The notes beneath the pieces are model-generated. The model searched no databases. It was given only the letters and a program-made list of their open reading frames with translations, and had not been told where the DNA came from. A DNA stretch of 64,000 nucleotides from Ricordea florida (lineage: Eukaryota > Cnidaria > Anthozoa > Corallimorpharia > Ricordeidae), in the NCBI GenBank assembly GCA_949710005.1, contig OX453273.1, positions 34,084,250 through 34,148,249 of the forward strand. The letters are read 5' to 3'. This document shows positions 12,555 through 22,686 of this stretch, one piece after another; the first letter of the stretch is position 1; every line of letters begins with the position of its first letter. A program made the position numbers and the translations under genes.

Positions 12555-12902
12555 ATGGCCGTATCCTTGAGCGGACTGCCAGGTTTACAAGCGTTCGACG
12601 CTGTGGGCGAGCCAGCTACACTCGCACAACGATGGTTAACTTGGAAAGACGAATTCGAATTGTACGTGACTGCCTCGGGAATCAGCGACCCAACACAGAA
12701 GAGGGCGCTTCTACTTCACCTCGCCGGGCCCCAAGTCAGAGACGTTTTTAATAACTCAATTCCTGCCGACAAACGAGGCGAAGCGAAGGATTACAAGAAA
12801 GCTATGGACAGCCTATCCGAACATTTCAAACCGAGAAAAAAACGCGCCGATGGCAAGACAGGCGTTTCTCGCAGCTCAACCAACCGCTGGAGAAACCATT
12901 AA
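12555..12902 (+). pseudogene. Gypsy gag N-terminal part, frameshifted
   Basis: The frame opens at the ATG at 12555 and encodes the start of a capsid-type Gag (AQRWLTWKDEFELYV, typical of this clade). The frame is left at a run of seven A's at 12836-12842, and Gag continues in the next frame. The tail up to 12902 is therefore out-of-frame sequence. A one-base difference in the homopolymer explains it. It may be a mutation, an assembly error or, less likely, a programmed shift inside Gag. Confidence 0.8.
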
Positions 12903-15207
12903 CAATTTCATCACACGCTTGCAGAAATTAGCCGAACATTGTGAATACGAAGGTGAAAGGGATAACCAGGTGAGAGATCGTGCGATTTCTTTCATTCAAG
13001 ACAAAAACCTCAAGGCCAAGTTGTATCGCGAAGAAACATTAACATTGAGCAAACTAATGGAAATCGTTAGCCAATACCATGACAAAGAAGCACTCGTTCT
13101 TAACCGTAATGGCCAAGTAAATAACATATCTCCAAGCGTCAAAAAAGGGGGAAAATGTTGGCGGTGCGATAAAGCGGGACACTTCGCGAGGGAATGCTTT
13201 CGTTCACGTGACCACAAATGCGGGAAATGTGGCAACGTGGGTCATTTCGAAGTGTGCTGTCACTCCAAACAGAGTAAAGGGCGAGATTCTAGTCGGAGTT
13301 CGAGTCGCGGTCGTGGAAACTCTGGCAGAAAACAAAGTCGTGGAGGAAGTTCACAGTGCCAACGTGATGTACGCCAAGTAACTGAGGACGAGACTGCTGG
13401 GAACTCTGCAAGAAAGGATGATTTCTACGTGTTTTACACTGGGGAGACAGATGACAGGAACACTCTAAAGCTGGAGATTGCAGATAAGACTATTAATGTC
13501 ATTATAGACTCTGGTGCTAGTTGTAATTTGATGTCCGAGGAAGTATTTAACCTTGTAACGGGGGGTAATGTTAAATTGTTGGAGTGCAACAAAAGAGTTT
13601 TTGCTTATGCATCTGAAGAGCCACTCCAAATTAAAGGAAAATGTAATCTTGATGTACGTGTACCGCAAACCCAAAAGTCCCTGAGCGTTGAGTTTTATGT
13701 TACGCATAGTAAAGCTGCCACGCTATTAGGCCGCGATGCATCTGAATTGCTTGGTGTTTTAAGGGTTGGTATCCCTGTTAACAGCTGTGATGTTGAATCT
13801 GATGGTGCTAGTAACAATCCAAAACAAGCAGATAGAAAGGCCTCCCTAAGGGCAAAGTTTCCCAAAGTCTTCCAAGGCCTGGGGAAGCTCAAAGGATACC
13901 AACTCAAGTTACACATTGACGAAAAGGTGCAGCCAGTTGCTCAACCCCCACGCAGAATTCCTTTTAGTAGACGAAAGAAAGTCACAGAGAAATTGGAGGA
14001 GTTACTGAAGCTTGATGTTATTGAGAAAGTAGAGGGACCTACCAGCTGGGTCAACCCCTTAGTAGTGGTCGAGAAACCTAACGGGGACATTAGAATCTGT
14101 CTGGATATGAGACAAGCGAACCAGGCTATTGTGCGGGAGAAACACCCAGTCCCCACCGTAGAAGAAACACTCCAAGAAGTCTCAAATGCCAAAGTTTTCT
14201 CTAAATTAGATTTAAATATGGCTTTCCATCAAATTGAGTTACACCCAGACTCAAGGGACATTACAACCTTTGCTGCCCCTAATGGCCTTTACAGATACAA
14301 GCGCCTGCTTTTCGGTGTAAACATGGCCACGGAAAAATTCCAGCAAATTGTGTGGCAGATCATCCAAGACTGCCCAGGGGCATACAACCTCCATGATGAC
14401 CTGCGAGTTGTTGGCACAAATGATGAAGAGCATGATAAAAACTTACAGAGGGTCATGCGCAAGCTTAACGAAAGTGGGCTTACACTTAACTATGAAAAAT
14501 GTGAAATTGGTGTCAGCGGCATGATCTACATGGGTGATGTGCTCTCTGGGGAAGGGCTGAAAGTGTCTAGTGAACGTGTGAAAGCTATTGTTGAGGCACC
14601 AGCACCCCAAAACCCATCAGAAGTAAGAAGTTTTCTTGGCTCCGTGCAGTTCTGTTCAAAGTTCATTCCTAACTTTGCAACAATATCGAGTCCATTGTGG
14701 GACCTCACTACGAAACATGGAAAGTGGAAGTGGGGAGTAAAGGAAGCAAAGTCAGTCCAAGAGATAAAAGACCGGTTGACTCATGCACCAGTGATGGCAT
14801 ATTTCAGACAGGGCGCAGAAACTCGTCTGACAACTGACGCTTCACCCGTGGGAGTTGGGGCGATTCTGGAACAGGAGCAAGAAGATGGAAGCTACAGGCC
14901 AATATATTATGCCAGCAGGAAGCTGAGTAAGGTTGAAATGAGGTACTCCCAATTTGAAAGAGAAGCCCTAGCTGTAAGGTGGGCTTGTGAAAAATTCTAC
15001 TTGTACCTCTATGGCATTAGCTTTGAAATCTGCACTGATCACAAGCCTCTTCTCATCGTACTCGGAGCAAAGTCAAAGCCCCCATCTGCAAGAATAGAAA
15101 GATGGCTTTCTCTATTTACAGCAGTTCCAATACAAGCTGACACATATCCGGGGCAAGGACAATGCTGCAGATGTCCTCAGCCGCCTACCGGTTGGTTCTA
15201 CCCATGA
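12850..15207 (+). pseudogene. Gypsy Gag C-terminus, protease, RT and part of RNase H
   Basis: This frame carries on from the gag break. It shows zinc knuckles (CWRCDKAGHFAREC and CGKCGNVGHFEVCC, 13157-13258), a protease active site (IIDSGASCNLM, about 13499), reverse transcriptase (RICLDMRQAN; FSKLDLNMAFHQI; and NLHDDL around the catalytic Asp pair), and RNase H (TTDASPVGVGAIL, about 14830). The catalytic box reads LHDD rather than the common xADD or xDDI forms, but keeps both Asp residues. A second frame break near 15103-15106 cuts RNase H before its end. The residues from there to 15207 are out of frame. Confidence 0.85.
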
Positions 15208-16636
15208 TCACGAAACTCAAGCTACAGAAGAGTTTGCGTACAGCGTAGTAAGTGAGGCTGTACCAGCTGCGTTGGTACCAAAGGAAGTTGAAATCGCTTC
15301 TGAAAAAGACCCAACACTAAAGATGCTACGTCAGGCTGTAATGACAGATGATTGGAGCCAGTTACAAGGCACAATTTACAAAGCAGTTAAAGATGAACTG
15401 TGGGTGATAGGGCAGGTGGTGATGAGAGGAAGCCGCATCATCATCCCACAGAACCTTCAAAAGCGCACCATAATGCTGGCTCACGAAGGACACCAAGGTA
15501 TGGTCCGAACTAAAGCCAGGTTACGAGAAAAAGTATGGTGGCCGCGAATGGACAAGCAAGTAGAGCAAGTAGTACGAACATGTCACCCCTGCCAGCTTGT
15601 CGGACCCCGATCCAAACCAGAGCCAGTGAGATCAACCAGACTACCAGACTCCCCATGGCAAGAAATCTCGGTTGATCTTCTAGAGATTACAGGTGGAGAT
15701 CACCTCCTGGTAGTTGTAGACTACTATTCTCGCTGGATCGAAGCTGTCCTTCTCAAGACAACAGATGCCAAACATGTAATCAAGTCCATGGAGGCTATTT
15801 TTAGAACACATGGTCTACCCGAGACTGTCCGTAGTGACAACGGACCTCCATTTGCATCCAAGGAATTTGAGGGATTCCTAGAATATCTAGCAATCGAGCA
15901 CAAAAAGGGCGTGCCCTTTTGGCCCCAAAGCAATGGCGAAGTAGAGCGTTGCAATGAGACCTTACTGAAAATCGTGAGAATCGCACGTCTAGAGGGTAAA
16001 GATTGGCGAAAAGCACTTGCAGACTTTCTTTTCCAGTACAGAGTTACCCCTCACACTGTTACCGGGATATCACCTGCAGAACTACTGATGGGGAGGAAGC
16101 TGCGTGACAAACTTCCAAAAGTTCAAATCCCCAAGGATCGAGCCACTGAAGCACAATGGCAACTGCTCTTAAAAGACAGGGATGCTCGTGCTAAACTTAG
16201 ACAGAAGGAGTATGCAGACAGAACACGCGCTGCCAAATTCAGCGACATTGAAGAGGGTGATCAAGTCCTACTGAAACAGGCTCGAGAGAACAAACTTTCA
16301 CCCAATTATGAACCTGAGCCATACAAAGTTATTCACAAGGATGGAAATGCTGTCATACTGGAAGATACAAATGGAAACAATAAAATGCGAAACATAGCCC
16401 ACATGAAGAAATTTGTTGCACCTGAAACCACTGAAAGGGAAGACCAAGTACAGCCAGCACAACAACCCCAAGAACCAGACCAGGTGAAACAAGCGCATCC
16501 AATGACAGTCGCAAGCCAGCCAGCAGCAGAGGTGCAAGAGACTCCACCCAACCCTTTGCCAGGCGATTCAGTTGTTTTGCGACCTGCTCGCTCTAGACAA
16601 CACCCCGCCTATTTGAAAGACTACGTATGCACTTAG
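15107..16636 (+). pseudogene. Gypsy RNase H end and integrase
   Basis: Open frame downstream of the second break. It begins with the end of RNase H and the connection region, then the integrase HHCC zinc finger (HEGHQGM ... CHPCQL, about 15480-15600). The integrase core follows with its acidic triad: Asp in EISVDLLEI, Asp in VRSDNGPPF, and Glu in the NGEVERCNETLL region. It ends at a stop codon just before the polypurine tract. Taken alone this integrase looks intact. Confidence 0.85.
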
Positions 16637-16753
16637 TTTTTTAGATTGTGCAAGAGACATTAAGAGAGAGACTGTATGTTTGTTTTAAAGACTTCAATTA
16701 GGTTCGTAATACCTTTCATTTAGCTTTTCTCTAGTACTAACATTTGTAATAAC

Positions 16754-16764
16754 TTAGGGGGAGA
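16754..16764 (+). promoter_or_regulatory. Polypurine tract of nested Gypsy
   Basis: TTAGGGGGAGA lies immediately before the 3' LTR, the position used to prime plus-strand synthesis in LTR elements. Confidence 0.75.
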
Positions 16765-16917
16765 TGTAGTGTTTCTATTGTGACGTGTGAGTCACATGAT
16801 CCCTAGTGCATTATGGGATGCAGAACGGGAGCATGTGCTCGGAGACAGAGAAATAAAAATTGTTATCGTTGTTTAAGTGCCGGAATCTTTTATTCTACTT
16901 GGGCCCGAAACACCACA
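16765..16917 (+). repeat. 3' LTR of nested Gypsy element
   Basis: Identical over 153 bp to the 5' LTR. It is followed by the target duplication TATAC at 16918-16922. Confidence 0.95.
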
Positions 16918-16922
16918 TATAC

Positions 16923-17969
16923 CACTGAGGATGATGCCATAGCATGTAATATGCTCTTGACACTGATGTGCAGCTGATGTAATATTTAAGTTCTGTGGTT
17001 CTTCACATGCAGGCACTCATAAAAGCTTTGCCTTGTTTTTAAAAAAAACTGTGGGCATGTTTGAATTCTTGGACAATAAGGATGATACAGGAGAGGAACA
17101 GGTTCTTTTCCCTTACTTAAAATATCACCTGATGTTAAAAAAACTTAAAAGAAAATTTTGGTATTAGACTATAGTGTATATTTGTATAAAAGTAATGTTA
17201 TGGGTACTTTATAGCATACACAGCCTAACAGTTAGAAGTCAAAATGTACAGCAGAGCCCTTACAATCATGGTTCTTAAATAACATCTTTTTCTTATCTCT
17301 TCTATTTTGAATCAGTTTACTATGATTTGCACGATTTGCTGTTAATAAGACATCACATAGGTCAATAGTTGAACTTAGCTGGTTTCTGAAGCAAGAAATT
17401 AAATTGACTGGGAATTTCTTTTATGATTGACAAATCTTCTTTTTCTTTGACCATGAGCCACTGGCTCAGGATATTGGGTAACAACCTTCCCTATTATCAC
17501 TGGTTTACTGGAAAATAATTTGTATTGATTCAGAAAATATTATCATAACTTCCATGTGAGTTGGTGTGATGTTAAGAAGATACAAGATACTGTTAGCACA
17601 AAAATGACTATATACAGGGTTGTGCATTAAAAGTGCACAGCAGGCCTCTGTGACTTCTGTTGACCTTGGGCAACAATGAAATCTTAGTTTCTCAAAACTA
17701 GTGGCTAGTCACCCTGTATTACATAAGGTATCTAGAGCTGTAACTCTCTTCAATTTTTCTTAGAGCCTAGAATCAAGTGGCAAAGTTACTAGATGTAAAA
17801 GAAATAATGACAGTAACTGATTAATTTATCTAATTTTGGCCATTGCCATTACATTTTAGTATGCTTGCAGAATCATTTGATCTTCAGTGACATGTCAGCC
17901 AACAAGGACATGTAAAACTAACCATAATAAAATGTGAACAGTCTTAAAGAGGCACAAAGCTCAGTCATG
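16923..17969. other. Academ-type element interior, no gene seen
   Basis: AT-rich spacer between the nested Gypsy and the 3' end of the convergent helicase gene. It contains no long frame or obvious repeat. Confidence 0.5.
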
Positions 17970-19789
17970 TTAAGTGTGACTGGTATTGTCTTCAATCAGT
18001 GGAGCATATTTGCTTATGAAGGAAAAAATCTTTGATGAACAGGTCTCATCCCATATTTTGTAATCATCAAGAAGGTCTGACTCTGTCTCAATGTAGTCAA
18101 TTCCTTCCATGATCTTTTGAAGAGCATTTTCTTCATGAGAGAAACTGAAGAGCATCTAACCAGGTAAACTTGTTTGAGCCTCAAACTCATTTAGTTCACT
18201 GAAAATAAGTTCTTCAAGCACAGCTTTATTTTCAGTTGGCAGGGTTCTCACTTTATGTTTAACTCTACTGGGCAATTTGTCCACAACATTGGTACATCTT
18301 GCATCACAAACACAGCAACATCTCTCCTGATTAACAGTGGCATGTGGAAATCCCAAATACTCCAAAATGAGCTTGCGAAGACAAGTAGTTTGGGATTTGC
18401 AGTATTCCCTCATTGGATCTTGAACATGCTTGTTTTTGGTAATGTCAGAGTTATTGTAATACAGTGTGGCTCTAGATGGGGCTCCTGTTCGGCCAGCACG
18501 TCCAGTCTCCTGCACATAGAACTCAATGTTGCTTGGTGGTGTGATGTGTACATGTTCCACATTAGGTACATTAACTCCCATTCCAAGTGCTGATGTTGCA
18601 AATAACACCCTTATCCTTGAATTTTCTTTTTTTAGTTCTGCTATAAGGCATTTTTTCATTCGTTTTGTTTGAGGAGCATGAAACTGTGCAAACAGCCTCG
18701 CAGCTGGATCTTTTGTGTTGCCCACAAATTGTTTATCTTGTAAGCTTTGTTCAAACAAGCCATACACATAACCACAGTACTTCAGTTTCAGGTAAATGAT
18801 GGTCATGGGATACTTTTCCCTTTGCAGGGCCAATTCATTTGCAATTGGGATGACAATGTTGTCATAGCTTTCGTACCCATGGTGGTTACTCATCCTCATC
18901 TTCTTGTCGTAATAAATATTTGAGCGGTTTGGGTTTGCAGCAACAACTTTACAATCGTTTTGCAATGATAAACTCTGTTTCAAATTTGTGAGCAAATGTG
19001 TCGGTGCAGTTGCAGTAAGGGCCATGATTGGAACAGCAGGGAAAAAGGCCTTTAAAGCAGATAGGTTCTTGAAATCAGTTCTAAATTCTTCACCCCTGAA
19101 ATAAACAAAAAATGTAAATGTGAGAAAAGAGCTGTACCGCCATGTATATTATCAGGGGACAACAAATATTGTGTCTGATAACCTGGAACTAAACAAAAAT
19201 GTTATCAGAATTATCGTGATCAGTTGAAAAGTCCTCACCAAATTTCAACACAGTGAGCTTCATCGACTACACATGCAGCCACATTTTTTTTGAAGACGTT
19301 GCCTTTCATCAGCTCTCGTCCTTCTTTGCTCAAAAGGGACTCTGGAGGGGCAAATACTATCTGGACATCTCCACTGAGGAGATTCTTGGATGGACTATTT
19401 AGCTTTGCCACGTTCACGGTTTCTTCGTTGTCATTTGGATTGAAGAGACTCTCTATACCCTCTCGATAATCACTGGTCAGTTGGAGAACATCAGCGGTGA
19501 CTCCTCTCTCTTCTAACACTTTAAGTTGGTCCTCGATAATGGAGTTCAGAGGACAAACAACGATGACAATATTCTTGACTGCCTTTACAGGCAAAAAATT
19601 TGGCAAAAGCTGAAACAGGAGCGATTTGCCGAAACCAGTAGGCAGAACGGCAATAATATCATATCCTTTCAGTAAATACTCGAAGCACTTCACCTGCAGT
19701 GGCTTTAAACAAAAGGAAGGAAAGTTACATCGGTTTAGAGCTATTCCAAGGCGACTGATTACCGATAAGTTATCTCGCGATTCCGCCAT
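17970..19789 (-). CDS. RecQ-like superfamily II helicase of the Academ-type element
   Basis: Two exons on the minus strand: 19789-19239 (ATG at 19789; donor GTGAGG) and 19095-17970 (acceptor TTTCAG). The join restores the frame inside the DEAHC block. Visible motifs are Walker A (PTGFGKSLL), DEAH box (VVDEAHCVE), motif III (MALTATAP), motif V (FATSALGMGVNVP), motif VI (QETGRAGRTG) and a RecQ-type cysteine cluster (ERCCCVCDARC). Together these mark a 3'-5' DNA helicase that would unwind DNA for the transposon. An in-frame TAG at 18156-18158 would remove the last 61 codons, which otherwise stay open and look coding. The product may therefore be 3'-truncated but keeps all helicase motifs. It starts about 70 bp inside the right TIR. 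Confidence 0.85.
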
Positions 19790-19858
19790 GTTACTTGAAA
19801 ATTATTTCACACGGTCGTCACATCGTAATTTATTACACCCAGAATTTTTGGGTGTTTG

Positions 19859-19937
19859 GGATCACGTGACCAGCCGATGCCAGGGTCTTTTCCCGCCTAT
19901 CCCAATTTCAAAGGGAAAAGCCCTGGGGACGAGGTTG
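19859..19937 (-). repeat. Right TIR of the Academ-type element
   Basis: Perfect 79-bp inverted copy of 7921-7999. It is followed by the target duplication AGTTAAACA at 19938-19946. Confidence 0.9.
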
Positions 19938-20022
19938 AGTTAAACATTTAAAGGCTTACACAACCCTACACTAATATCGTTCTTTTCCACTTTATTCTTA
20001 ATGGGTGGTTTACTGTACTTAC

Positions 20023-20223
20023 CCTCTGTTTTAGTGGTGAAATATAGGTTTTCATCTGGAGTCAACTCTGTATAAATCCCCAACCTGCTTTTCCTCATAA
20101 ACTTTATTGCACTGGGTTTTACGCTGGGATCATCTGGGTCAGCTGCAACACAGGTTACTTCTGCCGAGGAGAACTCAATGGGATAAATATTTTCTGGGAA
20201 TGGAACCACTATTTCCAATTTGG
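20023..20223 (-). CDS. IgSF gene X, first half of Ig domain A
   Basis: A 201-bp exon, acceptor TTCATAG, donor GTAAGT, phase 1 both ends. It encodes the N-terminal half of an Ig domain with the first Cys in SAEVTCVAADPDDP and a strand-C region AIKFMRKSR. The gene Y equivalent (42088-42282) has NVTCIFHDEKGPP and AKFMRKEPF, so the two are paralogues. It joins the 64-bp signal exon (28074-28137) upstream and the 153-bp exon (3509-3661) downstream, both in frame. The Academ-type insertion begins 76 bp past its donor. Confidence 0.8.
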
Positions 20224-20422
20224 CTATGAACAAAACAGATACATCATGTTAGTCCAAATTCACATACTGCTACTGCTACACTGCTGCTTGTAGTGTCAGA
20301 ATGCAAGCCAGAATGGAATTATTTTCGCCTGTTTAATACTATGATAAAATAATCAGATGCCACAGTAGAGGAAATGGTACAGATGTATGTCTTCCACTAT
20401 GGTGTTATACAAGTACATGTAT

Positions 20423-20712
20423 CAGTGCTCGACCTTATCTTTTTAAATCGCTGGTCCTTGGACTAGTTGAACTGAAAATTTACTAGTCCTGAGTAAATCT
20501 GTGGTAGTCCTGTGGTAGTCGGAACATTGCGAGGAACGCATCGAAACAGCGTTTACAAGACATATATTTGTTTTCACCTTGCATTATTTCTTAAACATTA
20601 CAAACTACAAAGAAGTTACTGGTCCTGTGACTAGTGGTTCTAAGTTTCTACTAGTCCAGAAGCATTTTGCACTAGTCCAGGACTAGTGGACTACCGCTAA
20701 GGTCGAGCACTG
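20423..20712. mobile_element. MITE with TSD TGTAT
   Basis: Inverted ends CAGTGCTCGACCTTA and TAAGGTCGAGCACTG, flanked on both sides by the direct repeat TGTAT (20418-20422 and 20713-20717). The interior has repeated 'actagtcc' words and no coding frame. It lies in gene X's intron 1. Confidence 0.75.
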
Positions 20713-20730
20713 TGTATATGTATAATTATG

Positions 20731-20856
20731 TTGTGTTTCAATTTTTTCCTTGGTTTAAATTTTATTTTCCTTTGTTTTTTGATAATGGTAATGAATGATA
20801 ATGAATTTGAAACAAAGGAAAATATAATTTAAACCAATGATAAAATTGAACCACAA
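20731..20856. repeat. AT-rich hairpin, MITE-like
   Basis: The left arm 'ttttccttggtttaaatttt' is mirrored by the right arm 'aaatataatttaaaccaatg', with imperfect pairing and a short (gataatgaat) loop. It directly follows the preceding MITE. It is probably a small non-autonomous element. Confidence 0.5.
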
Positions 20857-22413
20857 GATAAATTAAAGACATGTAGTTTATAACCATAATAAATGTTCAC
20901 TTTGTCAATTGAATAATTGTTCACAGAGATGTACGAGTACTTTGCAGAACTTACTAAGCAAAAAATTAAGAGCAAGTACATGTAAAGGCCAATCATTAAA
21001 ATACTATCGCAATAATTGAGTCAAAAGGGAAAGGGAACCTACAATGTATGAACATAATATGTAGGTTGAGATCCCTGCTCTTTGGTTTTGTTTTTCCTTT
21101 CGATATTCAATCGAATGTTACCATTTTGAGCTTGGCAAAGAAATTATTGATTCACCTTAGAATCAGCTCTACTGGGGCCCTTTTTTGCTAAAGACCCGGT
21201 AACTTAACAGGCCCGAACCTTGGATTTTTCTTAGAGACAGCTGTAAGTTTTTTTTAGTTCTTAGTTAACAAACCAGCCTAACTTAATACTTAGAACTAGA
21301 ATGAATTGGTTCCAGTGTAACTTTGAAAACCAAAAAATAAATAAATAAAAATAAAGGTACATGTAATTCATGTTGCAAACATTGCAATCATAAAACAGCT
21401 TTTCAGGTTCAGCGAGTTGTTACTGTAGGCCTTTTAAGAAACAGGCCATAGGAGTCTTAATCACTTTCTAGATTAAAAATACAGTTTCTGCCAAATGATA
21501 GCCAATCTCATTGAAATAATGATCATGACAGGGACTTTTGTTTCTTGAAGACCACAGCAGATAATGAACACAAAGCCAGCATGTACAGTGTATGTTCCTG
21601 CTAAAGACCTAGCAGTGCAGTTCTAAAACTAGATGATACAGCACTTTAAACTGATGTACATACATTGTGCTGCATAACACCACAAGATTATTCCGTCTGG
21701 TCACAATTTTCTGTTAGAGCTAAATAAGTACATATTTCACCAAAATGTTAAAAAAAACGCAAGGGATGTAGCAGAGCTTGGAAATAGCCCAAGGCTTAAC
21801 AATGAGCTTGTACAAGCTGGATAGAAAGAGATGAATTCAGCATTCTAATTCCAACTTGAGCCAAGTAAACAAATGCAGGACATCTTGTCTTGAAATAACA
21901 TGTAACTTTGTAATCATAATCACACGTCATGAATATGTACACTATAAGACATACACCTTTTATGAAAAATCCACTTCCGATTCTTAAATTTCACTAACGA
22001 CGACTTTTTCTGGGTGCATGTGCAATTACCCGACACAGTGCAGTACAAACTTGCAATTACAGCAAGCATTTGACAAAAACAAACTATTAAAACAAACTAA
22101 CATCTACTCAAACCACAAAATTTTCGTTTTGTTTATTAGTAATTGGAAAATCAAAGTATGACTCGAAAGATCGTGTGTGAATATTCATAGAAATACCAGA
22201 ATAAAATAATTATTCTTAAATCCATCTCAAAGCGAAGCACGCAAATTCATGCACACACTTTAATTTACAATATGACCTAACCGAACTCTTCCCTCTGTAG
22301 CTTTCTTATATGAAGAAAGTCCTTTTACGATGAACACCGCGTAAAAAATCACTTTATGGTTTGATCATGTTGGCAGTCAAGTCTCCTGCACATAACTGTA
22401 TTTCGTGTTCGAA
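20857..22413 (-). other. Intron 1 of gene X, no gene seen
   Basis: AT-rich intronic DNA between a hairpin MITE and the second Gypsy element. I see no exon-like frame, RNA gene or complete repeat. Confidence 0.5.
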
Positions 22414-22417
22414 AAAC

Positions 22418-22567
22418 AGTCTGGTGTTGTGTATCACGAGAAGCAATGAATAACAGTGATATAGATAACAAGAGAAACTGTAATTCCGCCATGTGCGATC
22501 GGACTACAACCAACAAAACCTGTCCCGGATCAAGGACCGAGAGAGGTCTCGGGACTAGTTCCCAACA
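22418..22567 (-). repeat. 3' LTR of the intact Gypsy
   Basis: 150 bp, identical to 27231-27380. The polypurine tract lies at about 22568-22579 next to it. Confidence 0.93.
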
Positions 22568-22686
22568 TCTCCCCCCTTATAAAGGAACAAAAAAAGGAAA
22601 GAAAAAAAAAGGAGTCTCTTGAAAATACAACAGTGGGCGCTATAAATGGCCTGAGAGAATAAACAACTGACAGTCAATGAAGGCCA

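Larger units (their letters stand above)
12328..16917 (+). mobile_element. Ty3/Gypsy LTR retrotransposon, nested, identical LTRs
   Basis: A 4,590-bp element with 153-bp LTRs (12328-12480 and 16765-16917) that are identical base for base, and a 5-bp target duplication TATAC (12323-12327 and 16918-16922). Order: gag, CCHC zinc knuckles, aspartic protease, reverse transcriptase, RNase H, integrase, which is the Ty3/Gypsy order. A putative primer-binding site follows the 5' LTR (TGGCGACGAG from 12483). A purine tract (TTAGGGGGAGA) abuts the 3' LTR. Two frame breaks (7-A run at 12836-12842; near 15103-15106) interrupt the coding region, so this copy is probably non-autonomous unless they are sequencing errors. 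Confidence 0.95.
7921..19937. mobile_element. Academ-type (AcademH-like) DNA transposon, 12.0 kb
   Basis: Bounded by perfect 79-bp TIRs (7921-7999 and 19859-19937) and a 9-bp target duplication AGTTAAACA. It carries two convergent genes: a spliced zinc-finger/DDE-type transposase (+, 8179-11563) and a RecQ-like superfamily II helicase (-, 17970-19789). A transposase with the GDQLT motif next to a RecQ-type helicase matches what I know of the helicase-bearing Academ lineage (AcademH). I cannot confirm that family's usual duplication length from memory. The element sits in gene X's intron, 76 bp from a splice donor. Identical TIRs imply a young insertion. A Gypsy element (12328-16917) was later nested between its genes, so the unsplit element was about 7.4 kb. 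Confidence 0.85.
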
